Origin: Verrucomicrobiota bacterium
Lineage (GTDB): Bacteria > Verrucomicrobiota > Verrucomicrobiia > Verrucomicrobiales > DEV007
Direction: 5' to 3'
Length of the DNA: 64,000 nt
NCBI GenBank assembly: GCA_020630975.1
Contig: JAHDID010000002.1
Location: 186,001-250,000, forward strand
Below, in pieces: positions 43,245 to 52,500 of the stretch (its first letter is position 1; every line of letters starts with the position of its first letter). The notes beneath the pieces were generated by a model. It was given only the letters and a program-made list of their open reading frames with translations. It had not been told where the DNA came from and did no database searches. The position numbers were made by a program, and so were the translations under genes.

Positions 43245-44522
43245 ATGTTGGATATTAGACTGATTCGAGAAGATGCCGCGGCTATCAAGGAGCGGGTCAA
43301 ACAGCGGGGTGGAGACGCCTGGCAGCTGATTGATCAGATCTTGGAGTGCGATGAGGCTCGCCGCCAAGCAGAAACTGAGGAGCAAAAATTACTCAGCGAG
43401 CGCAAGTCGACATCCAAGCAGATCGGCGCGCTGAAAAAAGACGGCAAGGATACCTCCGAGATCGAGGCCCAAGTGCGTGCGCTGGGCGAGCAGATCAAAG
43501 AAGTGAGCGAGCGTGCGACCGCAGCTGGCGAGGAGCAGACTTCTCTGCTGCTGCAGGTGCCGAATGTGCCGCACACCGATTGCCCAGTGGGTGAGGACGA
43601 GGATAGCAATCCCGAGGTGCGCACGTGGGGCGAGCAGCCTAGCTATGACTTTGAGCCGATCGATCACGTCGCTCTCGGCGAGAAAAATGAGCTGTTCAGC
43701 TTTGAGCTGGGTGCCAAAGTGAGCGGCAGCGGATTCATCTGCTACACGGGCGACGGTGCCAAGCTGGAGCGCGCGTTGATCCAGTTCTTGCTCGATCGCC
43801 ACACCGGTGAGAATAGCTACCGCGAGGTGTCTCCGCCATTCATCATCAATCGTGACTCGATGTTTGGCACCGGGCAGCTGCCCAAGTTCGAAGAGGACAT
43901 GTATGGCCTCGAGGAGAATAGCTTTTTCCTGGCACCTACAGCCGAGGTGCCGGTGACCAATCTGTATCGCGATACGATTCTGAAGGAAGCAGACTTTCCC
44001 GTGAAGCTGACGGCCTACACACCGTGCTTTCGCCGCGAGGCTGGCTCGGCTGGACGCGAGAGCCGGGGGATGATCCGTATGCACCAGTTCGACAAGGTGG
44101 AACTGGTCAACATCGTCCATCCCGACGAGTCGATGGCGCAGCTGGAGAAGCTGACCCGCGAGGCCGAGGAGATCCTCGAGCTGCTCGGTCTGCACTACCG
44201 AACCATCGAGCTGTGCACGGGAGATGTGGGTTTCTCTTCCACGAAGACCTATGACATCGAGGTGTGGGCACCTGGGCATGGTAGCTACCTCGAGGTATCT
44301 AGCTGCTCAAACTTCGGCGACTATCAGGCCCGCCGGATGAAGCTCCGCTACAAGGATGCCGAGTCTGGGAAGAATCACTTCTGCCACACGCTGAATGGCT
44401 CTGGCACGGCTCTACCACGTCTGTATGTGGCGCTGGTCGAGACTTATCAGCAGGCCGATGGATCGATCGAGATCCCCGAGGTGCTGCGACCTTACTTTGG
44501 TAAGGATAAGATCGGTGGCTGA
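43245..44522 (+). CDS. serS: Seryl-tRNA synthetase
   Basis: Charges tRNA-Ser. The N-terminal helical arm (LDIRLIREDAAAIKERV and the long Glu/Lys-rich coiled coil) and the class II motifs are complete: motif 2 CFRREAGSAGRESRGMIRMH and motif 3 GSGTALPRLYVALVETYQ. The 425 residues match the family. It is divergent from the DUF1800 gene and followed by a strong terminator. Its start has the usual MLDIRLIRED. Confidence 0.96.
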   Translation: MLDIRLIREDAAAIKERVKQRGGDAWQLIDQILECDEARRQAETEEQKLLSERKSTSKQIGALKKDGKDTSEIEAQVRALGEQIKEVSERATAAGEEQTSLLLQVPNVPHTDCPVGEDEDSNPEVRTWGEQPSYDFEPIDHVALGEKNELFSFELGAKVSGSGFICYTGDGAKLERALIQFLLDRHTGENSYREVSPPFIINRDSMFGTGQLPKFEEDMYGLEENSFFLAPTAEVPVTNLYRDTILKEADFPVKLTAYTPCFRREAGSAGRESRGMIRMHQFDKVELVNIVHPDESMAQLEKLTREAEEILELLGLHYRTIELCTGDVGFSSTKTYDIEVWAPGHGSYLEVSSCSNFGDYQARRMKLRYKDAESGKNHFCHTLNGSGTALPRLYVALVETYQQADGSIEIPEVLRPYFGKDKIGG

Positions 44523-44552
44523 TTCGAGACGATAACTTGCTTTTAAAAATGG

Positions 44553-44586
44553 AAAGAGGCGGCTTTTTGAGTCGCCTCTTTTTTTG
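44553..44586 (+). terminator. Rho-independent terminator of serS
   Basis: Stem AGAGGCG / CGCCTCT with a GCTTTTTGAGT loop followed by a run of seven Ts, 30 bases after the serS stop. Confidence 0.9.
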
Positions 44587-44600
44587 TGGTGATCTGGACC

Positions 44601-44705
44601 AAGGAGGGGCGACGTCTCGTCGCCCGGCAGGCTGAGCCAACAGTTTTAGCACAATGCCAAAGATAACGGCCGAGCATGCTGGGCGACGAGACGTCGCCCC
44701 TCCTT
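44601..44705. repeat. 105-bp element with 25-bp perfect inverted ends
   Basis: The left arm begins AAGGAGGGGCGACGTCTCGT (44601-44625) and the right arm is its exact reverse complement (44681-44705). The 55 bases between have no coding sense. Each arm also folds on itself (GGGCGAC / GTCGCCC), a REP/BIME-like double-hairpin layout. No target duplication could be seen beside it. Confidence 0.75.
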
Positions 44706-44742
44706 GAGCTGGAGTCTCTGGTGGCCTCTGTTCCACCCCCAC

Positions 44743-44791
44743 AAAAAAAATCCGCTGAAAAGAATGCCGGATGGCGATTCCTCAGCGGATT
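44743..44791 (-). terminator. Rho-independent terminator of rpoZ
   Basis: Read on the minus strand, AATCCGCTGA pairs with TCAGCGGATT around a loop of about 21 nt, followed by a T-run (the plus-strand A-tract at 44743-44750). It lies about 50 bases beyond the rpoZ stop. Confidence 0.75.
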
Positions 44792-44840
44792 GCAAATGGT
44801 GCCTCCAATGCGAGTTGGAGGCAGCTGGAAAGAAAGTGGA

Positions 44841-45047
44841 TTACTCCGAACCTTCTGGGAACTCAGGGCTGATTTTCTCCTGAATGATCTCGGTGAGCGC
44901 AATGTCTGCAGTGCCCATGCGGTGATCGGTCTGCACGAGAGGTGCGCGGCCCAGATTGAGCTGCTTCACTCGGCGTGAGACGAGATTGATCAGTACGGGT
45001 GGCTCAGTGATTACCTTGCTGGCTTCGTCGACGAGTTCGCTTGTCAT
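44841..45047 (-). CDS. rpoZ: RNA polymerase omega subunit
   Basis: A 68-residue omega subunit that helps assemble RNA polymerase. The recognisable core is VLINLVSRRVKQLNLGRAPL followed by MGTADIALTEIIQEKI, matching omega's conserved RRARQL/ALTEI pattern. The N-terminus MTSELVDEASKVI is typical for this lineage. The start at 45047 has no competitor. A strong terminator follows. It lies upstream of no obvious partner; the jag-yidC-yidD-rnpA cluster is on the same strand about 80 bases upstream. Confidence 0.88.
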   Translation of the reverse strand: MTSELVDEASKVITEPPVLINLVSRRVKQLNLGRAPLVQTDHRMGTADIALTEIIQEKISPEFPEGSE

Positions 45048-45130
45048 AAAATCGGCGGCCAGTTTGCCACAAGTCTTAGATTTATCAACTATTCTCTTGA
45101 CCGGCAGGGCAAAGTTACCTTTTCAGGCCC

Positions 45131-45574
45131 TTATTTGGGCATGATCGTCACCCGCTTGAGGCGTGCTGAGTCGCTGGGGCTCCACGTCTTCACTTGGTCG
45201 TGATTTTTGAAGTGATTGTGGATGATCCTGCGGTGGTAGGAGTTCATCGGCTCGAGCTTTTCCGAGTTGCCAGTGTTGATCACTTTGGCGGCTACGTGTT
45301 CGGCCTCTTCGATCAGGCGGTCCTCAGCAGAGGCGCGGTAGAAATCGATATCGACGCGGAATTTCTCAGCACCCCCCACACGATCTTGCACGATGCGGTT
45401 GGCGAGATACTGCAGCTCCTCGAGACGCTCACCTCGGTGACCGATGAGGAGTTTGGGGTCGCCGCTGTTCACATTGATCGTGCGAGTCTCGCGATCGATA
45501 TCGACAGTCACTGCGAATCCCAGATAGCCGAGCATGTTGTCGACCACTTCTTTTGCTACGTCCAAATAATCCAT
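45131..45574 (-). CDS. jag: Jag/KhpB-like KH-R3H RNA-binding protein
   Basis: A 147-residue RNA-binding protein with a KH domain (LLIGHRGERLEELQYLANRI) and a C-terminal R3H-like region (EPMNSYHRRIIHNHFKNHDQV). The Jag N-terminal domain of Firmicutes is missing, as is common elsewhere. In many bacteria it follows yidC, as here (63 bases downstream on the minus strand), and helps control cell elongation or division by binding transcripts. It ends with a short basic tail. Confidence 0.87.
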   Translation of the reverse strand: MDYLDVAKEVVDNMLGYLGFAVTVDIDRETRTINVNSGDPKLLIGHRGERLEELQYLANRIVQDRVGGAEKFRVDIDFYRASAEDRLIEEAEHVAAKVINTGNSEKLEPMNSYHRRIIHNHFKNHDQVKTWSPSDSARLKRVTIMPK

Positions 45575-45637
45575 CGTGCCTTTATTCTTGGTTGGGTTGT
45601 GCAGGGACTACATTTAGATCCCTTTTCGGAGTTTCGA

Positions 45638-47743
45638 TCAACGCCTTTTTTTCTTTTTCGCCGGTGTGTGGCGCGAGCCTTTCTCGCTGGCGATCTTGGT
45701 GCGGCTTTGGCCGGGCTGTGGATCGGGCGATTGCTGCTTTTTCTTGGAAGGCGCCTTCTTGGTCGGCACAGGCTTACCAGCTGCTTTGGCATCGGCTATG
45801 GCCTGGGCTTCTTCCAGTTTCTCCTGCAGGCGCTCCTGGAAGCCGCTCATCATGCCTTTTTTCTTCGGCTTGTTCGGATCGGGCTTGGTCAGCTCCGGCT
45901 CGGGCAGCTTATTCATCACCCAGGTCTGCACGATGGTGAAGATATTGGAGATCGTCCAGTAAAGCGCCAGTCCAGAGGCAAACTGGTAACAGAAGACGAG
46001 GAACATCCACGGCATCATCATAAAGATCATGCGCTGAGTCTTGTCGGTAGTCGTCATCGGCTGGATCTTCATCTGGATGAAGGAGGCCAAAGCCATGAGG
46101 ATAGGCAGGATATTCAGTGGCAGACCACCTGGCAGCATGGCCAGTTGGTCGGGCATGGTGAGATCCTCGACAAAGCCCATGAAACTCTGGTGGCGCAGCT
46201 CGACAGCCCCCCACAGCATGCGGTAGAAACCGAGGAACACAGGTAGCTGGAGGAACATCGGTAGACAGCCGCCCAGCGGATTGATGCCATACTGGCTGTA
46301 TAGCTTCATGGTCTCCTGGTTCTGCTTCTGCGGATCGTCAGGATACTTCTCGCGGATGTCTTTGAGCATCGGCGAGAGCTTCGACATACGCTTCATGCTG
46401 CGGGCGCTCTTGGCGTACACCGGCCACATGAGCAGACGCACTAGGATGGTGAGGATGATGATCGCCAGACCCCAGCTGTGACACCAGCTCTCGATCCAGA
46501 CCAGAGCTTTGGAGAGGTATTTGGCCAGTGGGCTGATCGCCCAGCCGAAGATCTTGCCAAAGATCGGGATGGCGGAGTAGTTCATCACTTCGCCGCGCTC
46601 GACTTCTTTCGGGTCTTTCAGGATGGCTTCCTCCTTGGGTCCCATGTAGACGGAGTAGCTGATGGTGCGCTGGCCGCCGGGATTCATCGATGCCTCTGGT
46701 AGGCTGACAGCTAGCTCACAGCCACGGATCTTTTTCTGGCGAGATTTGGTCTCGTCGCCGTGGATGGTTGCCTTGTAGTCGGCGGCCCATACTTGGCCAT
46801 CGGCAGGCTCCTTGGCCTCGATGATAGTGGCGAAAAACTGGTTGTTCACACCAGCGTAGATCAGATTATCGGCGACTTCTTTCTTCGGCAGGATAGCGTG
46901 TGGCTTGTAGCTGTGGCCAAAGATGCCCATGACTTTGCCTTTGCCGCCGAAGTAATCGACGGTCTTTTTGAAGTACTGGCTCTTCTGCTCTTTGATAAAG
47001 AGGCCCATCTGCATGGACCACTCATTCCACTCCATGGGCTCGGCACCGCCGGCGTAGACGTACTTGGCAGAGCTCTTGTCGATGTCGATCGGGTTACCGC
47101 TGTCGTTGCGGATGGTGATGTCCATATCCACCTCGTAGGGGCGACCATGATCGGGGATGCTAAAGGTTTTCTCGATGTGTAGACCGTCTGGGGTATCGGC
47201 GGCGAATGTGACGCTAGCGTCGGATTGGCTTTTGATCGACCACAGCGAGGTATCCAGCTTCTCTGGCTCTGAGGAGAGGGCGCCTACGGGAGCAGGGCGG
47301 CTGGCATTGAGAGAGACATACTCGCCCTCTGAGTCCAGGCTGCGCTTGTGCTCGAGTAGCTCAGCCGACTTGATACCACCACCTTGGTTGGTCAGTGTGA
47401 GGCGGAATTTCTCGGTAGAGAGCTGTACTTCCTCGGCTGCTACAGCGGCAGGCTGTGCTGCGGCGGTAGGAGCGGGTGTGGCAGCAGTGTCTCCAGCGGC
47501 TGCCGCGGGGACAGGTGCATCAGAGGCGATAGCGGCTTCTTTTTCTGCTTTTTCCGCGTCGGCTTCAGCCTGCGCTGCTGCTAGGCGCTCAGCTTCGGCG
47601 ATCCGTTGTTTGCCCGAGTATATCGTACCGCCGATGAGCAGTACTATGCAGGCGAGGATACCGAGCCATCCGGTGAGATCTAACTTCTTCAAAATTAAGT
47701 GAGATTTGAGTAAAAAAGTATCAGTGGGGGTGGTCGTGACCAC
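45638..47743 (-). CDS. yidC: Membrane protein insertase YidC/OxaI
   Basis: YidC inserts membrane proteins alone or with the Sec translocon. The first helix (GWLGILACIVLLIGGTIYS) is followed by an Ala/Glu-rich stretch, the large periplasmic domain of the Gram-negative type (LTLTNQGGGIKSAELLEHK, TYSVYMGPK-like block), and the five-helix insertase core beginning LGWAIIILTILVRLLMWPV-type (LAIIILTILVRLLMWP), with MKRMSKLSPMLKDIREKY and GCLPMFLQLPVFLGFYRML. It ends in a long Lys-rich tail (TKKAPSKKKQQS) that may touch the ribosome. The track start is GTG 47743, in an odd context; a TTG at 47692 (KKLDLTGWLG) is an alternative. It lies downstream of yidD. Confidence 0.93.
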   Translation of the reverse strand: MVTTTPTDTFLLKSHLILKKLDLTGWLGILACIVLLIGGTIYSGKQRIAEAERLAAAQAEADAEKAEKEAAIASDAPVPAAAAGDTAATPAPTAAAQPAAVAAEEVQLSTEKFRLTLTNQGGGIKSAELLEHKRSLDSEGEYVSLNASRPAPVGALSSEPEKLDTSLWSIKSQSDASVTFAADTPDGLHIEKTFSIPDHGRPYEVDMDITIRNDSGNPIDIDKSSAKYVYAGGAEPMEWNEWSMQMGLFIKEQKSQYFKKTVDYFGGKGKVMGIFGHSYKPHAILPKKEVADNLIYAGVNNQFFATIIEAKEPADGQVWAADYKATIHGDETKSRQKKIRGCELAVSLPEASMNPGGQRTISYSVYMGPKEEAILKDPKEVERGEVMNYSAIPIFGKIFGWAISPLAKYLSKALVWIESWCHSWGLAIIILTILVRLLMWPVYAKSARSMKRMSKLSPMLKDIREKYPDDPQKQNQETMKLYSQYGINPLGGCLPMFLQLPVFLGFYRMLWGAVELRHQSFMGFVEDLTMPDQLAMLPGGLPLNILPILMALASFIQMKIQPMTTTDKTQRMIFMMMPWMFLVFCYQFASGLALYWTISNIFTIVQTWVMNKLPEPELTKPDPNKPKKKGMMSGFQERLQEKLEEAQAIADAKAAGKPVPTKKAPSKKKQQSPDPQPGQSRTKIASEKGSRHTPAKKKKRR

Positions 47744-48071
47744 CTGGCATCGCCCCTCGGTCTATGCCGTGACGATCGCGACGGCCTATATAAGCGGCGG
47801 TTTGGTTTTTTTCCACATATTCTTCCCATCCGGGCACCAAGTCTTCGCCGCAGCCTCCCCATGGATTGCAGCGGCAGACCCGCCATAGTCCCATGCAGGC
47901 CCCCTTGATCGGGCCGTGTACGAGCACTGCCTCGATGAAATACTGCGAGCAGGTGGGGTAAAACCGGCACCCAGCGCCCAGGGGCTTGGTGATGTAGTGG
48001 ATCGGCGTGGAGATACCGATCTGGTAGACCCGCGCGGCAAAGATGAGCAATACGGTGAGAAAGCGTCTCAT
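47721..48071 (-). CDS. yidD: Membrane protein insertion efficiency factor YidD
   Basis: A small YidD protein recognisable by YQIGISTPIHYITKPLGAGC, FYPTCSQYFIEAV and the CRCNPWGGCGEDLVP block. It helps YidC-dependent insertion. It has a C-terminal extension with His/Asp (RRDRHGIDRGAMPGGHDHPH), which resembles the metal-binding tails seen on some YidD proteins. The start overlaps the rnpA stop as ATGA. The 3' end overlaps the track start of yidC. The overlapping ORF 47695-48177 in another frame is a shadow. Confidence 0.93.
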   Translation of the reverse strand: MRRFLTVLLIFAARVYQIGISTPIHYITKPLGAGCRFYPTCSQYFIEAVLVHGPIKGACMGLWRVCRCNPWGGCGEDLVPGWEEYVEKNQTAAYIGRRDRHGIDRGAMPGGHDHPH

Positions 48072-48448
48072 GCGGCAGCGGCCTCCTCGCTACTTTTGGT
48101 CTCGAGATGTAGGCCGGACTTGCGCAGCATCCATTTCCACTCTTTCTCCAGCTGGGTGGAGGTGGCATCGCCCGCATTGTGCCGGGCGATCAGCACCATC
48201 CAGTGGCCGGGACGCACTCGGTGCCCCTCGCGCTGTAGGATGGCACGCAGGCGGCGGCGCACTCGATTTCGCACCACAGCATTGCCGATCTTTTTGGTGG
48301 TGATCAGGCCGAGCTTGAAGGGCTCGTCCATGGCATCGTCGGCCAGATAGCCCATCACCAGAAAACGGCCGCTGATCGACTGGCCTTGGTTCCGGACTCG
48401 GGCGAATTCCGAGCGCGTACGGATACGTCTGGTGCGTGGTAGCTTCAT
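48068..48448 (-). CDS. rnpA: Ribonuclease P protein component
   Basis: The protein subunit of RNase P, which binds the 5' leader of pre-tRNAs. The signature NAVVRNRVRRRLRAI is complete, preceded by LGLITTKKIG. Residues 1-20 are strongly basic (MKLPRTRRIRTRSEF). At 126 residues it is typical. It is coupled to yidD by an ATGA overlap. The usual upstream partner rpmH (ribosomal protein L34) is not present: only 88 bases separate rnpA from transaldolase, and they carry the 21-bp-period repeat. Confidence 0.94.
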   Translation of the reverse strand: MKLPRTRRIRTRSEFARVRNQGQSISGRFLVMGYLADDAMDEPFKLGLITTKKIGNAVVRNRVRRRLRAILQREGHRVRPGHWMVLIARHNAGDATSTQLEKEWKWMLRKSGLHLETKSSEEAAAA

Positions 48449-48491
48449 GTACAGTCGATTCGACCAAGTCGAATCTACGATTTCGCGGGAT

Positions 48492-48526
48492 TGTACCCTA
48501 TTGAGTCAAAATTGTACCCTATTGAA
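48492..48526 (-). repeat. 21-bp-period repeat, locus 3 (two copies, intergenic)
   Basis: Cores TGTACCCTATTGAG (48492-48505) and TGTACCCTATTGAA (48513-48526), the reverse complement of the hemC core, are 21 bp apart. They lie between rnpA and the transaldolase gene. Confidence 0.9.
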
Positions 48527-48536
48527 TTTGGCCTTT

Positions 48537-49496
48537 TCAGCCGAGTTTTTCGGCGATCAGCTGCTCGAGTTTTACGATATCGGCTGAGAAAGCGCGTATG
48601 CCCTGAGCCGTCTTCTCGGTGGCCATGGCATCTTCATTCAGCATGAAGCGGAAGGCTTTTTCATCGAGCTCGATTTTGTCGATGTCCATGGCTGCAGCGG
48701 CATCGGCATCCAGCTTTTTCTCGATCGGGGCATCGGCATTCTGCAGCTGCTCGAGGAGCTTGGGCGAGATGGTCAGCAGATCGCAGCCTGCTAGCTCGAT
48801 GATCTGGCCGATATTGCGGAAGGAGGCACCCATCACCTCGGTTTGGTGGCCGTGTTTTTTGTAGTAGTGGTAGATGCCCTGCACCGACTGCACGCCGGGG
48901 TCCTCGGCACCCTGGTAGTCGATGCCGGTGTCTTTCTTATACCAGTCGTAGATGCGGCCGACGAATGGCGAGATCAGTTTCACCTGGGCATCGGCACAGG
49001 CTACGGCTTGGGCCATGGAGAAAAGTAGGGTCAGATTGCAGTGGATGCCTTCTTTCTCGAGCGTCTCAGCGGCTTTGATGCCCTCCCAGGTGGAGGCGAT
49101 CTTGATGAGCACTCGCTGGCGATCGACGCCGTCGGCCTCGTACATAGCGATCAGTTGTTTGGCCTTGGCGATGGTGCCCTCGGTATCGAAGGACAGGCGC
49201 GCATCGACCTCGGTGGAGACGCGACCTGGCACGATGGCGAGGATCTCTTTGCCAAAGATGATCAGCAGTCGGTCGATGATCGCCTCGATAAGCGCAGCGC
49301 CGGTCAGGTCGGAGTCGGCTAGAGCGGTCACAGCCTGGTCGACGAGGTCGGCATACTCTGCCTTATTGGCAGCCTGCAGGATCAGCGAAGGATTGGTCGT
49401 CGCATCTTGCGGCAGGTACTCCTGCATCGACTGAAAGTCCCCTGTGTCGGCGACGACAGTGGTGAACTGCTTGAGTTGATCTAGCTGGTTGCTCAT
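48537..49496 (-). CDS. tal: Transaldolase
   Basis: Transfers a dihydroxyacetone unit in the pentose phosphate pathway. The Schiff-base lysine is in [12 protein letters not shown] and falls at residue 132 when counted from the preferred ATG at 49496, the same position as in E. coli TalB. Other family blocks are [26 protein letters not shown] and [13 protein letters not shown]. The 319 residues match the classic long type. The track ORF starts 9 bases earlier. Confidence 0.95.
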   Translation of the reverse strand: MSNQLDQLKQFTTVVADTGDFQSMQEYLPQDATTNPSLILQAANKAEYADLVDQAVTALADSDLTGAALIEAIIDRLLIIFGKEILAIVPGRVSTEVDARLSFDTEGTIAKAKQLIAMYEADGVDRQRVLIKIASTWEGIKAAETLEKEGIHCNLTLLFSMAQAVACADAQVKLISPFVGRIYDWYKKDTGIDYQGAEDPGVQSVQGIYHYYKKHGHQTEVMGASFRNIGQIIELAGCDLLTISPKLLEQLQNADAPIEKKLDADAAAAMDIDKIELDEKAFRFMLNEDAMATEKTAQGIRAFSADIVKLEQLIAEKLG

Positions 49497-49595
49497 GGCG
49501 AGCAAGTTAGGCGAGATCTGGGGAAAGGAAAGCAGCCAGTCGATTGCGGTCTTTTTTGAAAGAAAGCTTCAATTGGCGACGAAGACTCGATAAGA

Positions 49596-52500
49596 ATGAT
49601 GAAGATGAAGTATAGCAACCACTCGAGGCAGATGATCATTTTTATCTTTTGCTGGGTGCTAGGGCTGCTGGCGGTATACGTGCCAGATGCGAAAGCGCAG
49701 TCCGATGATGCAATAGCTAAGCCTGTTTCGATATCCCCTTCTTCATCATCATCTAAGCCGACTTTGCCTGCGGCTCTGGAAGACTGGGTCGACTGGGTGC
49801 AGTGGGGCGATGCAAAAGCGCCTAAGGTATTTGATCAGTTGGATCGCAGGCTGCCGTACTGGCCGTCGCAGTTGGATCTCGATATCACAGATACGGGTGG
49901 TGAGTTTTCTATAGCGATCCGGGCCTACGATGAGGCGCGCTTTTCACTACCTGGTAGTGCAGAGAATTGGCCATTGGATGTGTCGATCGATCGTATGCCT
50001 GTACCGGTGATCCATAAAGGGCAGACACCATCGATAGCCTTGCCCGAGGGGGATGTGATCGTGCGCGGGACATTCCGCTGGCAGGAGATGCCGCAGACCC
50101 TATCGATCCCGAGCGAGGTAGGTATACTGCGCCTCTCGGTGAATGGTGAGGCGGTAGCCGATCCCAACTGGGATAGTCGAGGCAAGCTATGGCTAAAGCG
50201 TACTGGCGAGACGGCTAAGAAAAACCTGTGCGATATCAAGATCTATCGCAATCTGATGGATGGCTCGCCCATGTGGCTGATGACGGATGTGGAGCTGACG
50301 GTGAGCGGCAAGAGTCGCGAGGAAGACCTAGGAGCGATCCTGCCAGAGGGCTGGAGTATCGCCTCGCTGAGCGCACCGATACCATGCGCTCTGGATGATG
50401 ATGGGCTGCTGAAAGCTCAGGTGCGTGCGGGTAAATGGGTGGTCTCGGTGGCGGCATTTAGCACCAGTCCGCAGGCCAGCTTTCGGTATGCAGAAGGTAT
50501 GAGCCCGGCTGTCGAGCAGGAGTTGGTCTCGCTGCAGAACAGTGCCAACTTTCGTGTGATCGAGTTTGTCGGCGTACCATCGATCGATGCCGCTCAGACT
50601 ACCTTTCCGGATAAGTGGCGCAAGTTTCCGCTACACGAATGGCGGAACGCTACGCCTTTTCAGATCAATGAAAAGATGCGCGGCATGGGGCAGAAGAAAG
50701 CTGCGGGGATCAATATCAAACGACAGTTCTGGCTGGATGAGGATGGTCGGGAGCTGACCTATCGAGACACGATCACCGGCAATGGCCTGCAAATCTGGCG
50801 ACTCGATGCGGCGGAGGGTCAGCGGCTGGGCGGCTCGAAGATCGGCAGTGAGAGCCAACTCATCACACACAATCCCGAGACGGGCGCTGTGGGGGTAGAG
50901 ATACGCACGCGCAATCTATCGCTCGACTCAGTCGGCCGCATGGATCGACGCGCGGATTTACCGGCTACAGGGTGGCGAAAAGATGCCGAGAATCTATCTG
51001 GCACACTATATCTGCCGCCGGGGTGGCGAGCGTTGGCGATCTGGGGTGCTGACTACAGTCAGGGCGATTGGGTGAGTGCGTGGAGCTTGTTAGATGTCTT
51101 CCTCGTAGTGGTCTTTGTGGTGGCTGTGTTTCGCTGCTGTGGCTGGCAGATGGGCGTGATCGCTATCTTTGCCAGTCTGCTCAACTACCAGGAATCGGGA
51201 TCGCCGAGGGCTGTCCTCGTCTTGCTATTGATCGCCTTCATTCTTTGTCGTGTGGTGCCTGCTGGCAAGGTGAAGCGGGTGCTATACCTATCGACCTATG
51301 CGGCTTTGCTGCTGGCAGTGGTCGTCTTTCTACCCTATGCCCGACAGCAGTTGCAGCAGGCGATTTACCCCCAGTTTGAAACTCACCAATCTATGGGCAC
51401 GCGCAACTGGGTGAGTAACAGCAGCAGCGCTCCGAGGGGGCCTATACAGGCGATACAATCCCGGAAGAAGAAGGTCTACGAAAAATCGAACCTGAAGCAG
51501 AGGAGTGAGGCAAAGATCCAGACAGGGCCTGCTGTGCCAGAGTGGTCGTGGCGTTCGGTTTCATTCAATTGGTCGGGACCAGTGACCGAGAGCGAGACGA
51601 TGACTTTTGCGTTGGTCCCATCCTGGCTGCAGCGGATCCTGACAGTGGTGAAGATCCTGCTACTGGTTGTTTTGTTTTATGGATTTGTGCGGCTGCTACG
51701 GCGTGAGAAGTCCCTAGAAAGCGAAATGCTGCACCCGCTCTTTGCCCAGTCTGCGGCTGCGAAGCTACTCATCGCAACTCTGTTGGTCGGCAGTGTGCTC
51801 GCCGGAGCCGCATCTAGCCTGCATGCTACGACTCCAGATCCGCAGCTGCTCAAGGCGCTAAGGGAACGGCTGAATGATGAGCCGGAGGGGATCGCTCAGT
51901 ATGCGGAGATACCCTCTGTCGATCTATCGATAGACGGGCAAGAGATCACGATCGACTCGGAGATCCACACCGCTGCCCTCACAGCTGTGCCACTGCCGGG
52001 CCGGCTGCCGACTTGGTCGCCGGTATCCGTCTCGAAGGATAATGGCAAGTCGCTGCCCACGATTCGGCACGAGGGATTTTTGTGGGTCGTCCTGGAGCCA
52101 GGGACTCACGATGTATCGGTGAAGGGTCGCATCCCGACTGGGGACTGGGAGTGGTCGTTTCGGCTCAAGCCTCGCTATGTATCGATCGATGCGCCCGGCT
52201 GGACGATCACGGGAGTGAAGCCCAATGGCATGCCCGAAGATCAGGTGTTTTTTGTAGAGAACGACCGGCGCGCCGATTCGGAGGTGGAGTACGATCGCAA
52301 AGACTTTGATCCGATCGTGGAGATCAGCCGCTCGCTAGAGCTGGGGCTAAACTGGGAGTCTCGCACCACAGTCGTCAGGCTATCGCCGCTGGGGAAAGCG
52401 GTGTCGATGACGGTCCCGCTCATGCCGGGTGAGCGGGTGCTGACGCCGGGCTTTTCGGTAGAGGATGGGCAAGTCGAGGTGCGGCTGAGTGCTCAGCAGA

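Noticed and set aside
43389-44279. 296-aa minus-strand ORF opposite serS
   Set aside because: Entirely antisense to serS, whose class II synthetase motifs are complete.
45194-46246. 350-aa plus-strand ORF across jag and yidC
   Set aside because: Antisense to two secure genes; His/Leu-rich composition typical of a shadow frame.
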